64,000 bases of DNA from Galeopsis tetrahit (GCA_963675135.1 OY776119.1:39245198-39309197); one strand, 5' to 3'; shown: positions 1 through 10,620, counted from the first letter of the stretch. Notes: generated by a model not told the origin, from the letters alone. A program made the numbers and translations.

Positions 1-115
1 ATCCATTAAAACTAACAAAAAATTACTATGAGACTAAAAGTGTAAGAAAAAAAAAAAAACAGAAAGTGATTTTACCTCATTTTTACATAACCAAAAGTGA
101 TTTGATATGAATAAT
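1..115. repeat. degenerate dispersed repeat (aaaagtga-type)
   Basis: AT-rich stretch with recurring ctaaaagtg / ccaaaagtga / cctcattttta strings. The same family occurs as a better-formed tandem repeat at 15425-15685, so this is a dispersed repeat and not unique sequence. No coding potential is visible. Confidence 0.5.
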
Positions 116-575
116 TAAGTTTTTTGTAATTTGAAATTTATTTGATAAATTGATTACTATGAAATATTAAGTAAGATAAAACATTGAAATATAATATTTT
201 GAAGTAGAGGGCAATGTCTGATATGAAGGGAATCAACCTACCCTTTTCGCTTGTACATGTATATGTGTTGGTTTCCTAGAAACCATGTGACTTGTGCGAA
301 TAAGGAGTGATCATTACGCGCACAATGAATAATTCTCAATTTCTTGTAATATGAAAATTTCTTGTACTACAAAAGGCCAAATTGAGTTTGTGCTGATTCA
401 TTAAGTGTATCTATCGTCGACCATTGTCGACCGCCTAGATCTTAAATGGGGACAAGGATCTTTCAAATGGGGAGTATTGTGATGAGCATAGAAGTGATTG
501 AAGAATAGGGGTTATCGAACCAGAATTTATACAAGAAATGGAGAAGAAGAATGGGGGATTGCGTATTTATCTTAC
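116..575. other. AT-rich intergenic DNA with a possible old retroelement 3' end
   Basis: No gene seen. Around 450-480 there is a purine-rich run followed by tgtgatgagca, which resembles the polypurine tract / LTR start of a decayed Ty3/gypsy element. This is only a resemblance; no partner LTR was found in the window. Confidence 0.3.
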
Positions 576-578
576 TAA

Positions 579-637
579 CGTGTCTATGATCCAGCAATTG
601 AACAAATACGTGTCTATGATCCAACAATTGAAGAAAT
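579..637. repeat. 30-bp tandem repeat, left part (2 copies)
   Basis: Two adjacent copies of a 30-bp unit containing gtctatgatccaacaattga sit directly left of the retrotransposon. Further copies continue directly right of it (6789 onwards). The retrotransposon therefore inserted inside a pre-existing minisatellite of at least four units. Confidence 0.75.
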
Positions 638-854
638 TGTTACACACGCAGTCATAGTCGCATCTCTTAGTTTTAAGAATCGCATTTTCAATTATTTTTG
701 TTTCCCTAAACGGTGTCGCTTTAGCCTGGGCATTTCATATAAATACCCAATGCATTTTGAATTGGACTTTTACGCCAGAATTAAATCCAATTATATATCT
801 CTCGTTTCTCTCTCTTCTAACAAAATTATTCGTGCATAGTGTGTGAATCTTTCA
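638..854 (+). repeat. 5' LTR of the Ty3/gypsy element
   Basis: 217 bp, starting TGTTACACACGCAG and ending GTGTGAATCTTTCA, bounded by TG and CA. A TATA-like catataaata lies near 737-747 and probably served the element's promoter. It pairs with 6567-6783, differing at about 11 positions. Confidence 0.93.
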
Positions 855-855
855 G

Positions 856-868
856 TGGCCTTAGAGCC
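856..868 (+). promoter_or_regulatory. degraded primer-binding site (initiator tRNA-Met type)
   Basis: tggccttagagcc, one base after the 5' LTR, matches the usual plant retroelement PBS tggtatcagagcc at 10 of 13 bases. Position and match make it the likely minus-strand primer site, now decayed. Confidence 0.6.
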
Positions 869-906
869 AATCCTTTCTGCTGCTGCAACCTGCAAGTTGT
901 TCAACA

Positions 907-1404
907 ATGGTGAGCAACACTGATAGGATTATTATCTTGGAAAATTAAGTGGGCGAAATTAAAGATGAAATGTCAAAGAAATTTGATGCTATGACTGATG
1001 CTTTCAAGCTACAAATGGAGATTCTAGCCAATGAGATTAAGAGTAATCGTGGAAAAGCGCCAATGATGGAAGGAGACTCAGGAGAAGCTGCTACAATGGG
1101 CAGATCCGATGGTGGTTTGCTAGGGACACCACTAGGAGCTAAGATGTCACCTGAGGTAATTCATTTTACTAGAAACACTGAAACCAGACCCCAGGGTAGA
1201 ACTCTCAAGATGGATTTTCCTAAATTCAATGGGAATGATCCAAGAGCTTGGATCAGAAGGTGTAGGCAATATTTCATGTTTCACCCCATGAGTGACTATG
1301 AAAAAAAATTGTTCTATCAACTATGAATATGGCGGGATCAGCCGATTACTGGTATGTTGATCAAATGCAGGGTAGGGAGAACATGCTCTGGGAACAATTT
1401 GTGG
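907..1404 (+). pseudogene. gag N-terminal part (Ty3/gypsy), interrupted
   Basis: An ATG at 907 opens a frame that hits a TAA at 946-948 and then continues open from 949 to 1326. The frame has a charged, helical N-terminal portion and then the gag core with a MDFPKFNGNDPRAWIRR string typical of plant Ty3/gypsy capsid regions. A stop at 1324-1326 comes from a small frameshift; recognisable gag sequence (WEQF-type core) continues to about 1400-1425, where unrelated LTR DNA begins. Capsid function is lost. Confidence 0.8.
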
Positions 1405-2707
1405 TGTTGGTTAAAAATAAATTAAGTCATAAATGATGAAAAGAAAAGATAAGTTTTGATAAGCCAAAAAGAAGACTTGAATAATTTCTAAGTGTCGACT
1501 GATCTAGTCTAGTTATGTAAGTCGTCTTGAGCAAATCAGTAGAGTGCATAAATAAAGTTCAAAAGATAAGTATGAAAGAGAAAAAGACAAGTACAGTTTA
1601 TAAGTACTTGTATATTTGTTAAGATTTGTACTGAGCTATTAAAGTATTGTATAGAAACTCATGATTTCGAACGTATATTCATTGTATAGATCTTAAGGTG
1701 ACTAAGCTGAAATTATAAAGCTTAAAGTAATGTAATAGTCTTGTTAGGATTAGATGATAGGACTAGTATAGTATTGGTTCATTATCGAAGTCTACTACTG
1801 AAGAAGAAAACTAAAGATTGCGCAAGACAAGTCAAGTGTTAGAGAAGACTGAATTTGTCTAAGTATGGAGACAAGACAGGTGCGCGACAAAGGAAGAAGT
1901 TTAATTAAGCAACGCGTATTGAAGATAAGGATTGAAGAATTAGTTAAGGAATAATTAATTAACTGAAGAAACGCGTGGATGGATAAGAAGAAGAAGTTAG
2001 AAGTCAATTATCAAGAAAAGTTGGTTACATAACAGAAAGTTCTTGAAGATGGAAACTTATAAATACCCCATGGTATTCAACAATTCAAGACTACTGAAAC
2101 TCAATATACTGAAGCATTCTAAAGAGATATTCGAAGCAAATTAACTTTCAGAGTTTGAAGTTCAGAAAGTTCAAAGCCAGAAGACAAGTGAAGAGTACAA
2201 GAAAGCTGCTACTGGATTAAGAGAAGTTTTACTTCTACGTTTTTGTTCAAGTTGCTAGTTGCTTGTAAAATAACTAGTTAGATCGAAGATATATCTAGAG
2301 ATATAATCGATAAGATCAAAGTCTTATTTCTTGGGACTTAAAGCCACAAGAACACTCGTTTGGAAGAGTAATAAATTTCACGACTGGAGTTGTGAGAGTG
2401 GATGTAGACAAGTTGTCGAACCACTATAAATCTTGTGTTTGATTTACTTTACTGTTTTATTTGTGTTTGATTGATTAACTGCTTAATTGATTAATTGCAT
2501 ATAAGAATAAGATAAGTAGAGTGTTCATACAGAAGTTCGAATTTCGAATATAAGTTGAGTATAAACTCGAGTTGGGCTCATTGTTACTTTGATTAATTCT
2601 GCATTGTGTATTCGGATATATTGAAAGATTTTTAAAAGTCTATTCACCCCTCCCCTCTAGACTTTTACTAGCTTACTCAATATTACTAACTCAACTTGGG
2701 ACCAACA
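1405..2707 (+). mobile_element. solo-LTR-like insertion inside gag
   Basis: About 1.3 kb of non-gag DNA splits the gag frame. It starts TGTTGG (1405-1410) and ends GGGACCAACA (2698-2707), giving TGTTGG/CCAACA ends. It contains a TATA-like ttataaatacccc near 2058-2069 and the block gtggatgtag...gaaccactataaa (about 2399-2430) that also occurs in the copia-type LTR at 19946-19985, so it is probably a solo LTR of a related Ty1/copia (sirevirus) family. I could not find a matching 5-bp target duplication, and gag-like codons may extend 20-25 bases past the left edge, so the borders are approximate. Confidence 0.65.
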
Positions 2708-3178
2708 AAAGAGTATATCAAGGAGTTTGAAATACTCAAAGCTTATATGGGGACTATCCTCAAACATCTTACTGAGGGATATTGGATCCAAAGCTTTATA
2801 AGTGGATTGAAAGAGGAGATTTGGAAGTTTCTGCACATTATGAAGCCAATGATGTTGGATGAGGCTATGCAATTGGCAATCAAACAAGAGGATTTGCTAT
2901 CGGTGCAGAATAAGAATATCACACCTGCTGCTATGCCTAATTCCAATCCCAATTGGAAGCCTAATAGTAATCCTAAAGAAAAGAGCAATGGAACTGAGAA
3001 GATACCATTTCAGAAAAGATTAACTCCAGCTGAAATGGAAGCTAGAAGGAAGAAGAATTTGTGCGACAACTGTGATGAGATATATCATGTGGGGCATAAG
3101 TGCAAAAGGTTATTCATAATATCAGTAGATGTTCAGGAGGAAGAAGAGGAAGAGGGGTGCCAGGAACTGATTTTGTAA
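2708..3178 (+). pseudogene. gag C-terminal part with CCHC zinc knuckle
   Basis: The gag frame resumes with KEYIKEFEILKAYM, the conserved helix after the capsid core, and runs open to 3178. Near the end it has a nucleocapsid knuckle of form C-x2-C-x4-H-x4-C (about 3062-3103), which binds genomic RNA in related elements. Acidic residues (EEEEEE) follow before the stop. It is separated from the first gag half by the LTR insertion. Confidence 0.85.
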
Positions 3179-3189
3179 GAATTGAAGGA

Positions 3190-3625
3190 TACAGGGCAGG
3201 AGCCTATTGTATCTTTACATGCTCTACCTGGACATAATAGCCCAGATATTGTCATAATCAAAGGAAAATGGGGCAGCATATAATTATGGTGTTACTTGAC
3301 TCTGGAAGTACTCATAGTTTCATAGATCCTCACACGGCAAAGAGATTGGGGTATGAGATTGAAGATGCTAGCTCACTTGTTGTCACTGTGGCTAATGGTA
3401 GTAAGGTGGAGTGCAATACTAAGTGTGCTTAAGTGGAATGGATAATGGGTGAATGTAAATTCATTTCACCTATGAGGGTACTCACTTTGGGAGGTTGTGA
3501 CATGGTGATGGGTGTAGACCTTCTAAGTCAATTGGGGCCAGTAACTTTTGACTTTAAGAAGCATAATGTGCAGTTTGAAAGGGATGGGAGAGTGATCAGC
3601 TTGCAAGGGATCAGTAATGATTAGC
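3190..3625 (+). pseudogene. aspartic protease domain (Ty3/gypsy pol)
   Basis: Translation shows the catalytic D-S-G motif in the string VLLDSGSTHSFID (Asp codon 3298-3300), followed by a VTVANG flap-like block and later GCDMVMGVDLL (about 3500-3530), the usual C-terminal protease signature. The frame is broken before the DSG region and by an in-frame stop near 3430-3432, so the enzyme cannot be made as one piece. Confidence 0.8.
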
Positions 3626-3627
3626 AA

Positions 3628-4716
3628 GTGACTATGATCACTGGAAAACAGCTTAACAAGTTTATCAAGAAGAAATCACAAGGGGAGTTGTACTTTATGT
3701 GTTATGTTAAGGAAAACAAAGAGGTGGATAAATGTATAACAACACCAGATTTGAAGATACTCTTGGAAGAACATCAAGATATCTTTCAAATACCCACCAT
3801 ATTGCCACCATAGAGATCATATGATCACAAAATCAAAATTAAAGAGGGGGAAGAACCAATCAAGCAACATGCCTATAGATATCCATATCTACAAAGGAAA
3901 GAGATAGAAAAGTTGGTGCATGAAATGCTAGAAAGTGGCATAATCAAACCTATCCAGAGCCCCTATTCTTCACCTATGCTGCTAGTGAAGAAGAAAGATG
4001 GAAGTTGGAGATTCTGTGTGGATTACAGAAAATTGAATGCAATCACAATCAAAGATAGCTGTCCTATCCCTTTGATTGATGATTTATTGGATGAGTTGGG
4101 GCAAGCTAAGTGTTTCTCTAAGATTGATTTGAGGGCAGGCTATCACCAGATCAGAGTACATCCTAGTGATGTCCCAAAAACTGCATTTGTCACTGTATCA
4201 GGCTTGTATGAATTTTTGGTGATGCCATTTGGGTTAACAAATGCCCCTGCCACATTTCAAGCTGTGATGAATTCAGTGTTTAATCCCTACTTGAGGAAGT
4301 TTGTGCTAGTATTATATGGAGCAACATGAACTACATTTGAGGCAAGTTTTTGAATTAATGAGGCAGCATCAATTGATGGCTAAGGCATCTAAGTGTGTGT
4401 TTGGTCAAAGGGAGGTGGAGTACCTTGGTCATATCATAATTGATCAAGGGGTGATGGCTGATCCAAACAAAGTCAGAGTGATGCAAGAATGGCCTAAACC
4501 AGCTATTGTGAAGTCATTGAGAGGATTCTTAGGCCTCACTAGCTATTACAGGAAATTTATCATGCACTATGGTCAGATAGCTAAGGCACTTACTCAAATG
4601 ACTAAGAAAGGGAAATTTGAGTGGACTGATGAAGCTGGAGAGGCTTTCTTGAAGCTTAAGAAAGCAATGATGGAGGCACCCATCTTACAACTACCTGATT
4701 TCTCTAAGGAATTTAT
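3628..4716 (+). pseudogene. reverse transcriptase domain, YxDD box deleted
   Basis: RT motifs are clear: the [20 protein letters not shown] block, [14 protein letters not shown] with the first catalytic Asp (about 4120-4160) and [13 protein letters not shown]. The following segment should hold the F/Y-x-D-D catalytic box, but the frame passes from FVLVL (about 4300-4315) straight to the helix normally 10-12 residues beyond it. A deletion of about 30 bp has removed the active-site aspartates and shifted the frame. A stop at 3811-3813 lies upstream of the palm. Thumb/connection sequence continues to 4716. Confidence 0.88.
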
Positions 4717-5085
4717 TGTGGAGACAGATGCAAGCTATGGGGGGGCTAGGAGCAGTTTTGGTGCAGGGAAGTAGGCCCATTGCTTTCATTAGCAAACCTT
4801 TGGGGGTGAAGAACTTAGGTCTGTCAATTTATGAGAAAGAATTTTTAGCCATTATTTTGGCTGTAGAAAAGTGGAGAAACTATTTGATCCATGCACCTCT
4901 CACCATTAGAAAAGATCATTAAAGTTTGAAGTACTTGCTGGAGCAGAAGATTTCTACTCCTCTACAACACAAGTACTTGACTAAATTACTGGGGTTTGAC
5001 TACAAAATAGAGTACAGAAGTGGGAAGGAGAATATAGTGGCAGATGCACTATCAAGGCAAGTTTTTCCTGAGGGTGGTCAATGTC
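4717..5085 (+). pseudogene. RNase H domain (Ty3/gypsy pol)
   Basis: Starts at VETDASYGG, carrying the first catalytic Asp, and ends near ENIVADALSR, the usual RNase H terminus. The frame shifts within a G-run at 4739-4745, and a TAA at 4920-4922 replaces what is normally a Gln codon just after the conserved DH. Both are simple decay mutations. Confidence 0.85.
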
Positions 5086-6225
5086 AAGCATTTACTATGA
5101 TCAAACCAGCTTGGATTGAGGAAATCCAAGAGAGTTATGAGGGAGATGTTGTGGTGCAACAGGTTATAACTGAGGTTTTAACCTATCCTTTTAATGTTTC
5201 TTACTTCACTTACAAGGCTGGGTTGTTAAGATATAAAGGGATATTGTATGTGGGCAGTGGGCATGATTTCAGGTCAAAAATCATCCTTTTTATGCATGCT
5301 TCTAGTGAGGGGGGACACTTTGGAGTTCATGTGACTTATCAAAGGATGAAACACACATTCTGGTGGCCTAACATCAAGCAAGATGTGCAAAAGTGGATAA
5401 CTCAATGTCAAGTTTGTCAAGTGTGTAAGCATGAAACACTTAAGCAGCCTGGATTACTACAACCACTACCAGTTCCAGAATAGGCTTGGAGGGATATCAC
5501 TATGGATTTCATTGAGAAGTTGCCTATGTCTGAAAGGAAGGACACTATTTGGGTAGTGGTGGATAGGTTCACTAAATACAGTCATTTCATTGTCTTATCC
5601 CACCCATTTACAGCCTCTCAACTAGCATCAGTGTTCATGGACACCATCTACAAACTACATGGCCTACCTGCTACTATTGTATCTGATTGAGATAAGATAT
5701 TTGCAAGCCACTTTTGGCAGTAATTGTTCAAATTGCTGGGGGGTTCAGCAGCTTTTGAGTACAGCTTATCACCCTCAGACTGATGGTCAGACAGAGAGGG
5801 TGAACCAGTGTTTAGAGACATACTTGAGATGTATGTGTGGAGTTGCACCTAAACACTGGGCTCAGTGGTTGCCATTAGCTGAACATTGGTATAATACCAA
5901 TTTTCACACTATCCTAAAGATTTCTCCATTTGAGGCACTCTATGGACACAGACATATTCCCCTTACATTAGGGCCCTATCTACGAAGCCAAGTTCAAGTG
6001 GTAGAAGATTCAATTCAAACCAAGTAAATCATCATACAAAAACTCAGAGGTTTACTAAAGAAAGCCAGAGATCGAATGCGTCAGTTCGCCAACAAAAATC
6101 GAAGTGAAAGGGCATTTCAAGTGGGAGAGTGGGTTTACCTCAAGCTCAAACCTTATCGCTAGAAATCAGTCCACGGTAAACACATCTGGAAGCTCAGCCC
6201 GAAATATGCAGGGCCTTTTCAGATT
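5086..6225 (+). pseudogene. integrase (HHCC, DDE, GPY/F) of Ty3/gypsy pol
   Basis: The zinc-binding H-H-C-C region (about 5290-5430, ending C-x2-C) is followed by the DDE core: the first Asp in the MDFIEKLP string at 5505-5507, the second in IVSD at 5685-5687, and Glu in QTERVN at about 5794. The spacing of the last two fits a D35E core. A TGA at 5688-5690 directly follows the second Asp, a stop lies at 5481-5483, and one or more frameshifts lie near 5690-5720. A GPF-type motif ([11 protein letters not shown]) appears near 6210-6250. Confidence 0.87.
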
Positions 6226-6537
6226 TTGGAGAAGATTGGAGAGGTCGCTTATACTTTGGAGCTTCCACCCACTGCAAAAATCCACCCAACATTCCATGTC
6301 TCACTACTCAAACGTCGAATTGGAAGTAATGAGGGACTGATTCGAGACATACCTGAGTTCGACAAAGAGGGCAAAGTTCTGCTGCAAGCTGTAGCAGTCT
6401 TAGCTCGAAGATTGGTCAAGAGAGGAAATTTGCCGGCGACGGAGGTTTTGGTTCGTTGGGCTCACCTGTCGGACGAGGAGGCTACTTGGGAGGACTTCGG
6501 AGAGATTCAGACCAAGTACCCTCATTTGTTGACTTGA
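6226..6537 (+). pseudogene. integrase C-terminus with chromodomain-like tail
   Basis: Open frame of about 103 codons containing [10 protein letters not shown], the usual end of plant Ty3/gypsy integrase, then a module with [18 protein letters not shown]. In chromoviruses such a chromodomain guides integration to marked chromatin. This is the best-preserved part of the polyprotein; upstream frame breaks mean it is not expressed as part of an active integrase. Confidence 0.85.
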
Positions 6538-6550
6538 GGACAAGTACAAT

Positions 6551-6566
6551 GTGAAGGTGGGGGAGT
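6551..6566 (+). promoter_or_regulatory. polypurine tract
   Basis: gtgaaggtgggggag directly precedes the 3' LTR and is almost pure purine: the plus-strand primer site for reverse transcription. Confidence 0.8.
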
Positions 6567-6783
6567 TGTTACACACGCAGTCAAAGTCGCATCTCTTAGT
6601 TTTAAGAATCGCATTTTCAATTATTTATGTTTCCCTAAATGGTGTCGCTTTAGCCTGGGCATTTCATATAAATACCCAATGTTTTCCGAATTGGACTTTT
6701 ATGCCAGAATTAAATCCAATTTTATATCTCTCGTTTCTCTCTCTTCTAACAGAATTATTCGCGCATAGTGTGTGAATCTTTCA
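6567..6783 (+). repeat. 3' LTR of the Ty3/gypsy element
   Basis: 217-bp partner of 638-854 with the same TG...CA ends. Mismatches are mostly transitions scattered along the LTR, with a cluster of four near 6682-6688. Confidence 0.93.
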
Positions 6784-6868
6784 TAAATATGTGTTTACTA
6801 TCCAACAATTGAAGAAATACGTGTCTATGATCCAACAATTAAAGAAATACGCGTCTAACGATCGAACA
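6784..6868. repeat. 30-bp tandem repeat, right part
   Basis: About two and a half further copies of the 30-bp unit (gtctatgatccaacaatt core) found left of the retrotransposon. The last partial unit decays at acgcgtctaacgatcg. Confidence 0.75.
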
Positions 6869-6949
6869 GATCCACACCCTACACTTGCCGAATTCAAAGA
6901 TGATATATAAACTTGTTCACTACAAATTTTGGCCTATGTATGAGGTAAG

Positions 6950-7150
6950 AAATCCCTCGAAAAATACCTAGGGACGGGGCGAGGGGCACAATTGGCAAGG
7001 GAAAACACTGAGGGAAATAAAATCCCTTGCTAATGTCGAGCAATTTTCCGAGGGAAATAAAATCCCTTGCTAATGCCGAGCAATTTTCCGAGGGAAATAA
7101 AATCCGCGAAATTGAATTAAAATGTTACCGAGGGACTAGCCCTCGGGAAT
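6950..7150. repeat. left subterminal repeats of the CACTA element
   Basis: Repeats built on cgagggaaataaaatccc and gccgagcaattttccgaggg, with a near-exact tandem duplication of about 54 bp (about 7011-7064 and 7065-7110). They mirror the motif at 10310-10620 and probably bind transposase (family knowledge). Confidence 0.75.
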
Positions 7151-7251
7151 AATGGATAATTCATGTTTTTTTTCAATGTTTCAAATTCTAAGATTTGGGT
7201 TTCGATTAAATTATCTGTGCAGAATAGTTGATAATTGGGAAACATGAATTG

Positions 7252-7488
7252 ACGAGCTGACATACCGAGTGTGCTTCTGCTTCGAGCGGCGGTTCCGCCT
7301 CACCGCCTTGGAGGCGCCCGCAGATATCAAGGAGATCTTCACTCGCTACTCGGATAACGGTGAGATGATAGCCGATCATCTCCGCCAGTTCCTCGTTGAC
7401 GTGCAGGAACAGAAGAGTGCCACGGTGGAGGATGCCCAGGCTATTTATTGATAGCCTCAAACACCTTAGAACAACAATCCGCATCCAG
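7252..7488 (+). pseudogene. captured fragment of phosphoinositide-specific phospholipase C (N-terminal EF-hand-like part)
   Basis: Translation from about 7258 gives YRVCFCFERRFRL...EAPADIKEIF...YSDNGEM...LRQFLVDVQEQ...ATVEDAQAI, which I recognise as the start of plant PI-PLC (C-F-C-F, R-R-R-F, DIK-x-IF, FL-x-x-VQ and EDAQAI blocks). One extra T near 7446 shifts the frame; in the next frame the family's IDSLKHL continuation follows. No in-frame ATG precedes it, and the X and Y catalytic domains and C2 domain are absent. In the intact enzyme this region lies before the barrel that cleaves PIP2. GC content here is far above the neighbouring transposon DNA, as expected of a captured exon. Confidence 0.85.
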
Positions 7489-7607
7489 GACTGAGGTTAT
7501 CTCTCATCTCTCTCACTCAATATTCTTCTTCTGCGTTCTCAATACGTTTGTGAAAAGATGTATAACTATTTGGCAATCTAATTCATCGTTTTTTGCAGGT
7601 AAGAGTT

Positions 7608-7650
7608 TCGATTAGGGTTTTAGATTGCTTCAAATGGCTCCAGCTAATTC
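7608..7650 (+). pseudogene. possible 5' end of a captured ribosomal protein gene (L23A-like)
   Basis: A ttagggttt telo-box (7613-7621 region), typical of plant ribosomal-protein promoters and leaders, lies just before ATGGCTCCAGCT (7634). That reads M-A-P-A, the usual start of plant RPL23A. The frame stops shortly after; a short first exon followed by an intron would be expected. Taken together with 8271-8330 this is plausible, but the stretch is too short for certainty. Confidence 0.4.
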
Positions 7651-8270
7651 ATCATTATTTGTTTAAATAGCAGAAATCTTCAAGTGTGTGTATATGCTGA
7701 GTTGATTAATTAAATGTTTTGATAATGCGTTTTATAGAAACATGAACCAAAATCCGATTCACATTAATCATACCTCTAATCAGGTTTTGGATCTAATGAT
7801 TTGTGAGAAATAATTCATTTTTCGGCTAGAAAACTTTGGGATGTGGAAAGATTGAATCCAGATGGTTGAATTAATCAACTTACTTGTTGAAATGGGGAAT
7901 GACATTAATATTTATGACTTGATACACCTTAGGATGTTCTGGTGGTATCTGAATATTGTATTCATGATCTATGTACATTCAGGTTTTTGATTGAATGATG
8001 TATCATAATTTCTGTGACAAAGAAAACATAATTTTGACAATAGATCTTTGGCTGTATTTTCCAATTATGCAACTTGCTCTCTATTCAATTGGTATTAGTA
8101 TATTCAAGAAGGTTTGAATGCTCTTGCATATCATGTATTTAGTTGTGTCTTTTTCATTAAACTATGACTTCGTTCTTTTGTTCTTTTTTAATTCTTGGGT
8201 TCTAAAGCTGTGGCATTGTTACTGAAACATGGCTACTGTTATTGACTTATTTTTATCTAATCTTTAAAGA

Positions 8271-8330
8271 CTGGTCCCAAGGCTCAAGCTTTAAAGACTG
8301 CCAAAAGACCACAGTGGATAATCTAGAGTA
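8271..8330 (+). pseudogene. possible captured exon of ribosomal protein L23A
   Basis: Reads G-P-K-A-Q-A-L-K-T-A-K before a stop, close to the DPKAQALK-x-AK block near the N-terminus of plant L23A proteins. It follows an AG acceptor-like site. With the M-A-P-A start at 7634 and the telo-box, a single captured L23A gene spanning 7.6-8.5 kb is a reasonable guess, though each piece alone is weak. Confidence 0.45.
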
Positions 8331-8435
8331 ATCCCTCTGTTTCAGCAGATGATGTGAGTTCTAATTTGTTCATATGATTCTTGGTTTGATTTGGAGAATT
8401 GTTGTCTGAATGATTGTTGTTTATCCCTTTTGCAG

Positions 8436-8504
8436 GAATCGAATGGAACCCATGTTTTAATTTCGGTAGCCTGGGGTTTAATCGAACTTTTTTCGACGAA
8501 AGAG
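8436..8504 (+). pseudogene. exon-like segment, unidentified
   Basis: Bounded by a good acceptor (ttttgcag, ending 8435) and a good donor (gtaaga, from 8505), exactly 69 bp, open in one frame. If read through the donor, the frame contains VRITPDY followed by GII, faintly like the L23A C-terminus, which would fit the neighbouring candidate; I do not rely on this. Confidence 0.35.
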
Positions 8505-8849
8505 GTAAGAATTACTCCAGATTATTTGTTTGGAATTATTGAATTAAGAAGAATTTTGTTGACACATTTCCATTTCCAGGTAAACAGAGGAATGAACAAT
8601 TAAGAAGAATTTTGTTGACACATTTCCATTTGCTTATAATGTGATATTCATTCATCTTACAATGATTTCATATTCTTAGTCTTGGTTTGAAATGTGCCTT
8701 TCAACTCTACTGCTTCTTGTATGTGAATGTTGTCATTTATGCTGAAAATAAACATAAACTTGCAGTTAATAAGGATGTAATCTATTTGTGCTTCCTTCAT
8801 ACAAGATTAGTAGTATGTTTTTAGTCTAAATATTTGGTTGGTGTTGCAG

Positions 8850-8940
8850 GAGGAGGATGGAGAAGACCAAATGGCCATGGAAGAGGAAATCTTCTGAAAC
8901 TGAAACCTCTGAATCATTTTCATCACATTCTCATCAACAG
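8850..8940 (+). pseudogene. captured first coding exon of a filament-like plant protein (FPP)
   Basis: Acceptor ttgcag ends at 8849; an ATG at 8857 opens MEKTKWPWKRKSSETET, then S-rich residues ending HSHQQ, and a donor gtaaaa follows at 8941. The (M)-(E/D)-x-x-x-W-x-W-(K/R)-R-K-S-S-E start with a serine/glutamate-rich continuation is the hallmark N-terminus of FPP coiled-coil proteins. Keeping both splice borders implies capture of genomic DNA. Only this exon is present; the long coiled coil is missing. Confidence 0.7.
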
Positions 8941-9937
<997 letters not shown>

Positions 9938-10309
9938 GTAGTACTCTTATCCTTCTTTAAAAAAAAAAAAAAAAACTAATTATCATCTGTTTGTAGTTGG
10001 CCCTTTTTTTAAGTATTTCTCTGCCTATGTATGTACAAGGTTGTTTTGTCTTTCCCACATTTATGATTGTGGGTCATGTAATGACTTTAATTCAGTTTTG
10101 CACACGACAGATTCATGATGTTGCTATTTAAAAAAAATAAAAAAATTAATGGCTTGCCTCAAATTTCTTGTTTAGAATAGCACTTTCCTCTGTATAATAA
10201 TGAAGAAGGAAAGAAGGGCAAGGACCGACAATTGTCAGTTGGGGGAATTAAATGGCCATATTGTGGTCTAGTGGTGAGAGGGTTCGAAAGCCATTTTAAA
10301 AGTCGTAAT

Positions 10310-10620
10310 TTGGGATTTAGCGAGGGAATTCCCTCGGGAAAATTGCTGAGGGAAATCAATGCTCGGTATTCCCGAGGGAAATGGCGAGGGAATTCCCTCG
10401 GGAAAATTGCCGAGGGAAATCAATGCTCGGTATTTCCCAGGGAAATGTGCTCGGTATTTCCCAGGGAAATGTGCTCGGTATTCCCGAGGGATTTTTGGAT
10501 TCCCTCGGGAAACAATTGCTGAGGAACATTTTTTCGAGAGACTCTTTCCCTCGGGAATTAATTCCCTCGGAATATTCATTGCCGAGGGTTTTCCCTCTCC
10601 AATTCCCTCGATATGAGGGC
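10310..10620. repeat. right subterminal repeats of the CACTA element
   Basis: Dense direct and inverted copies of gagggaattccctcggg and gctcggtatttcccaggg units, including two near-identical blocks at 10320-10370 and 10386-10440. Overlapping open frames on both strands here are consequences of the repeat and are not genes. Confidence 0.8.

Larger units (their letters stand above)
638..6783 (+). mobile_element. decayed Ty3/gypsy chromovirus-type LTR retrotransposon
   Basis: Complete outline of an LTR retrotransposon: two 217-bp LTRs (TGTTACAC...TTTCA), a degraded tRNA-Met primer-binding site, gag, protease, reverse transcriptase, RNase H, integrase, a C-terminal chromodomain-like tail and a polypurine tract. 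The flanks gaaat (633-637) and taaat (6784-6788) look like a 5-bp target duplication with one mismatch. The pol order PR-RT-RH-IN and the chromodomain place it among chromoviruses; the very short LTRs would fit a Reina-like lineage (inference). The LTRs differ at about 11 of 217 positions by eye, and the ORF has many stops, frameshifts, an RT deletion and a 1.3-kb insertion, so it cannot move by itself. Confidence 0.93.

Noticed and set aside
1795..2640. Short open frames within the LTR-like insert
   Set aside because: No codon or motif support; they lie in LTR DNA with a promoter-like TATA but no protein.
10262..10291. tggtctagtgg and gggttcgaa strings resembling Pol III A and B boxes
   Set aside because: The two strings are almost adjacent, not about 30 bases or more apart, and no cloverleaf can be drawn, so this is neither a tRNA nor a supportable SINE.
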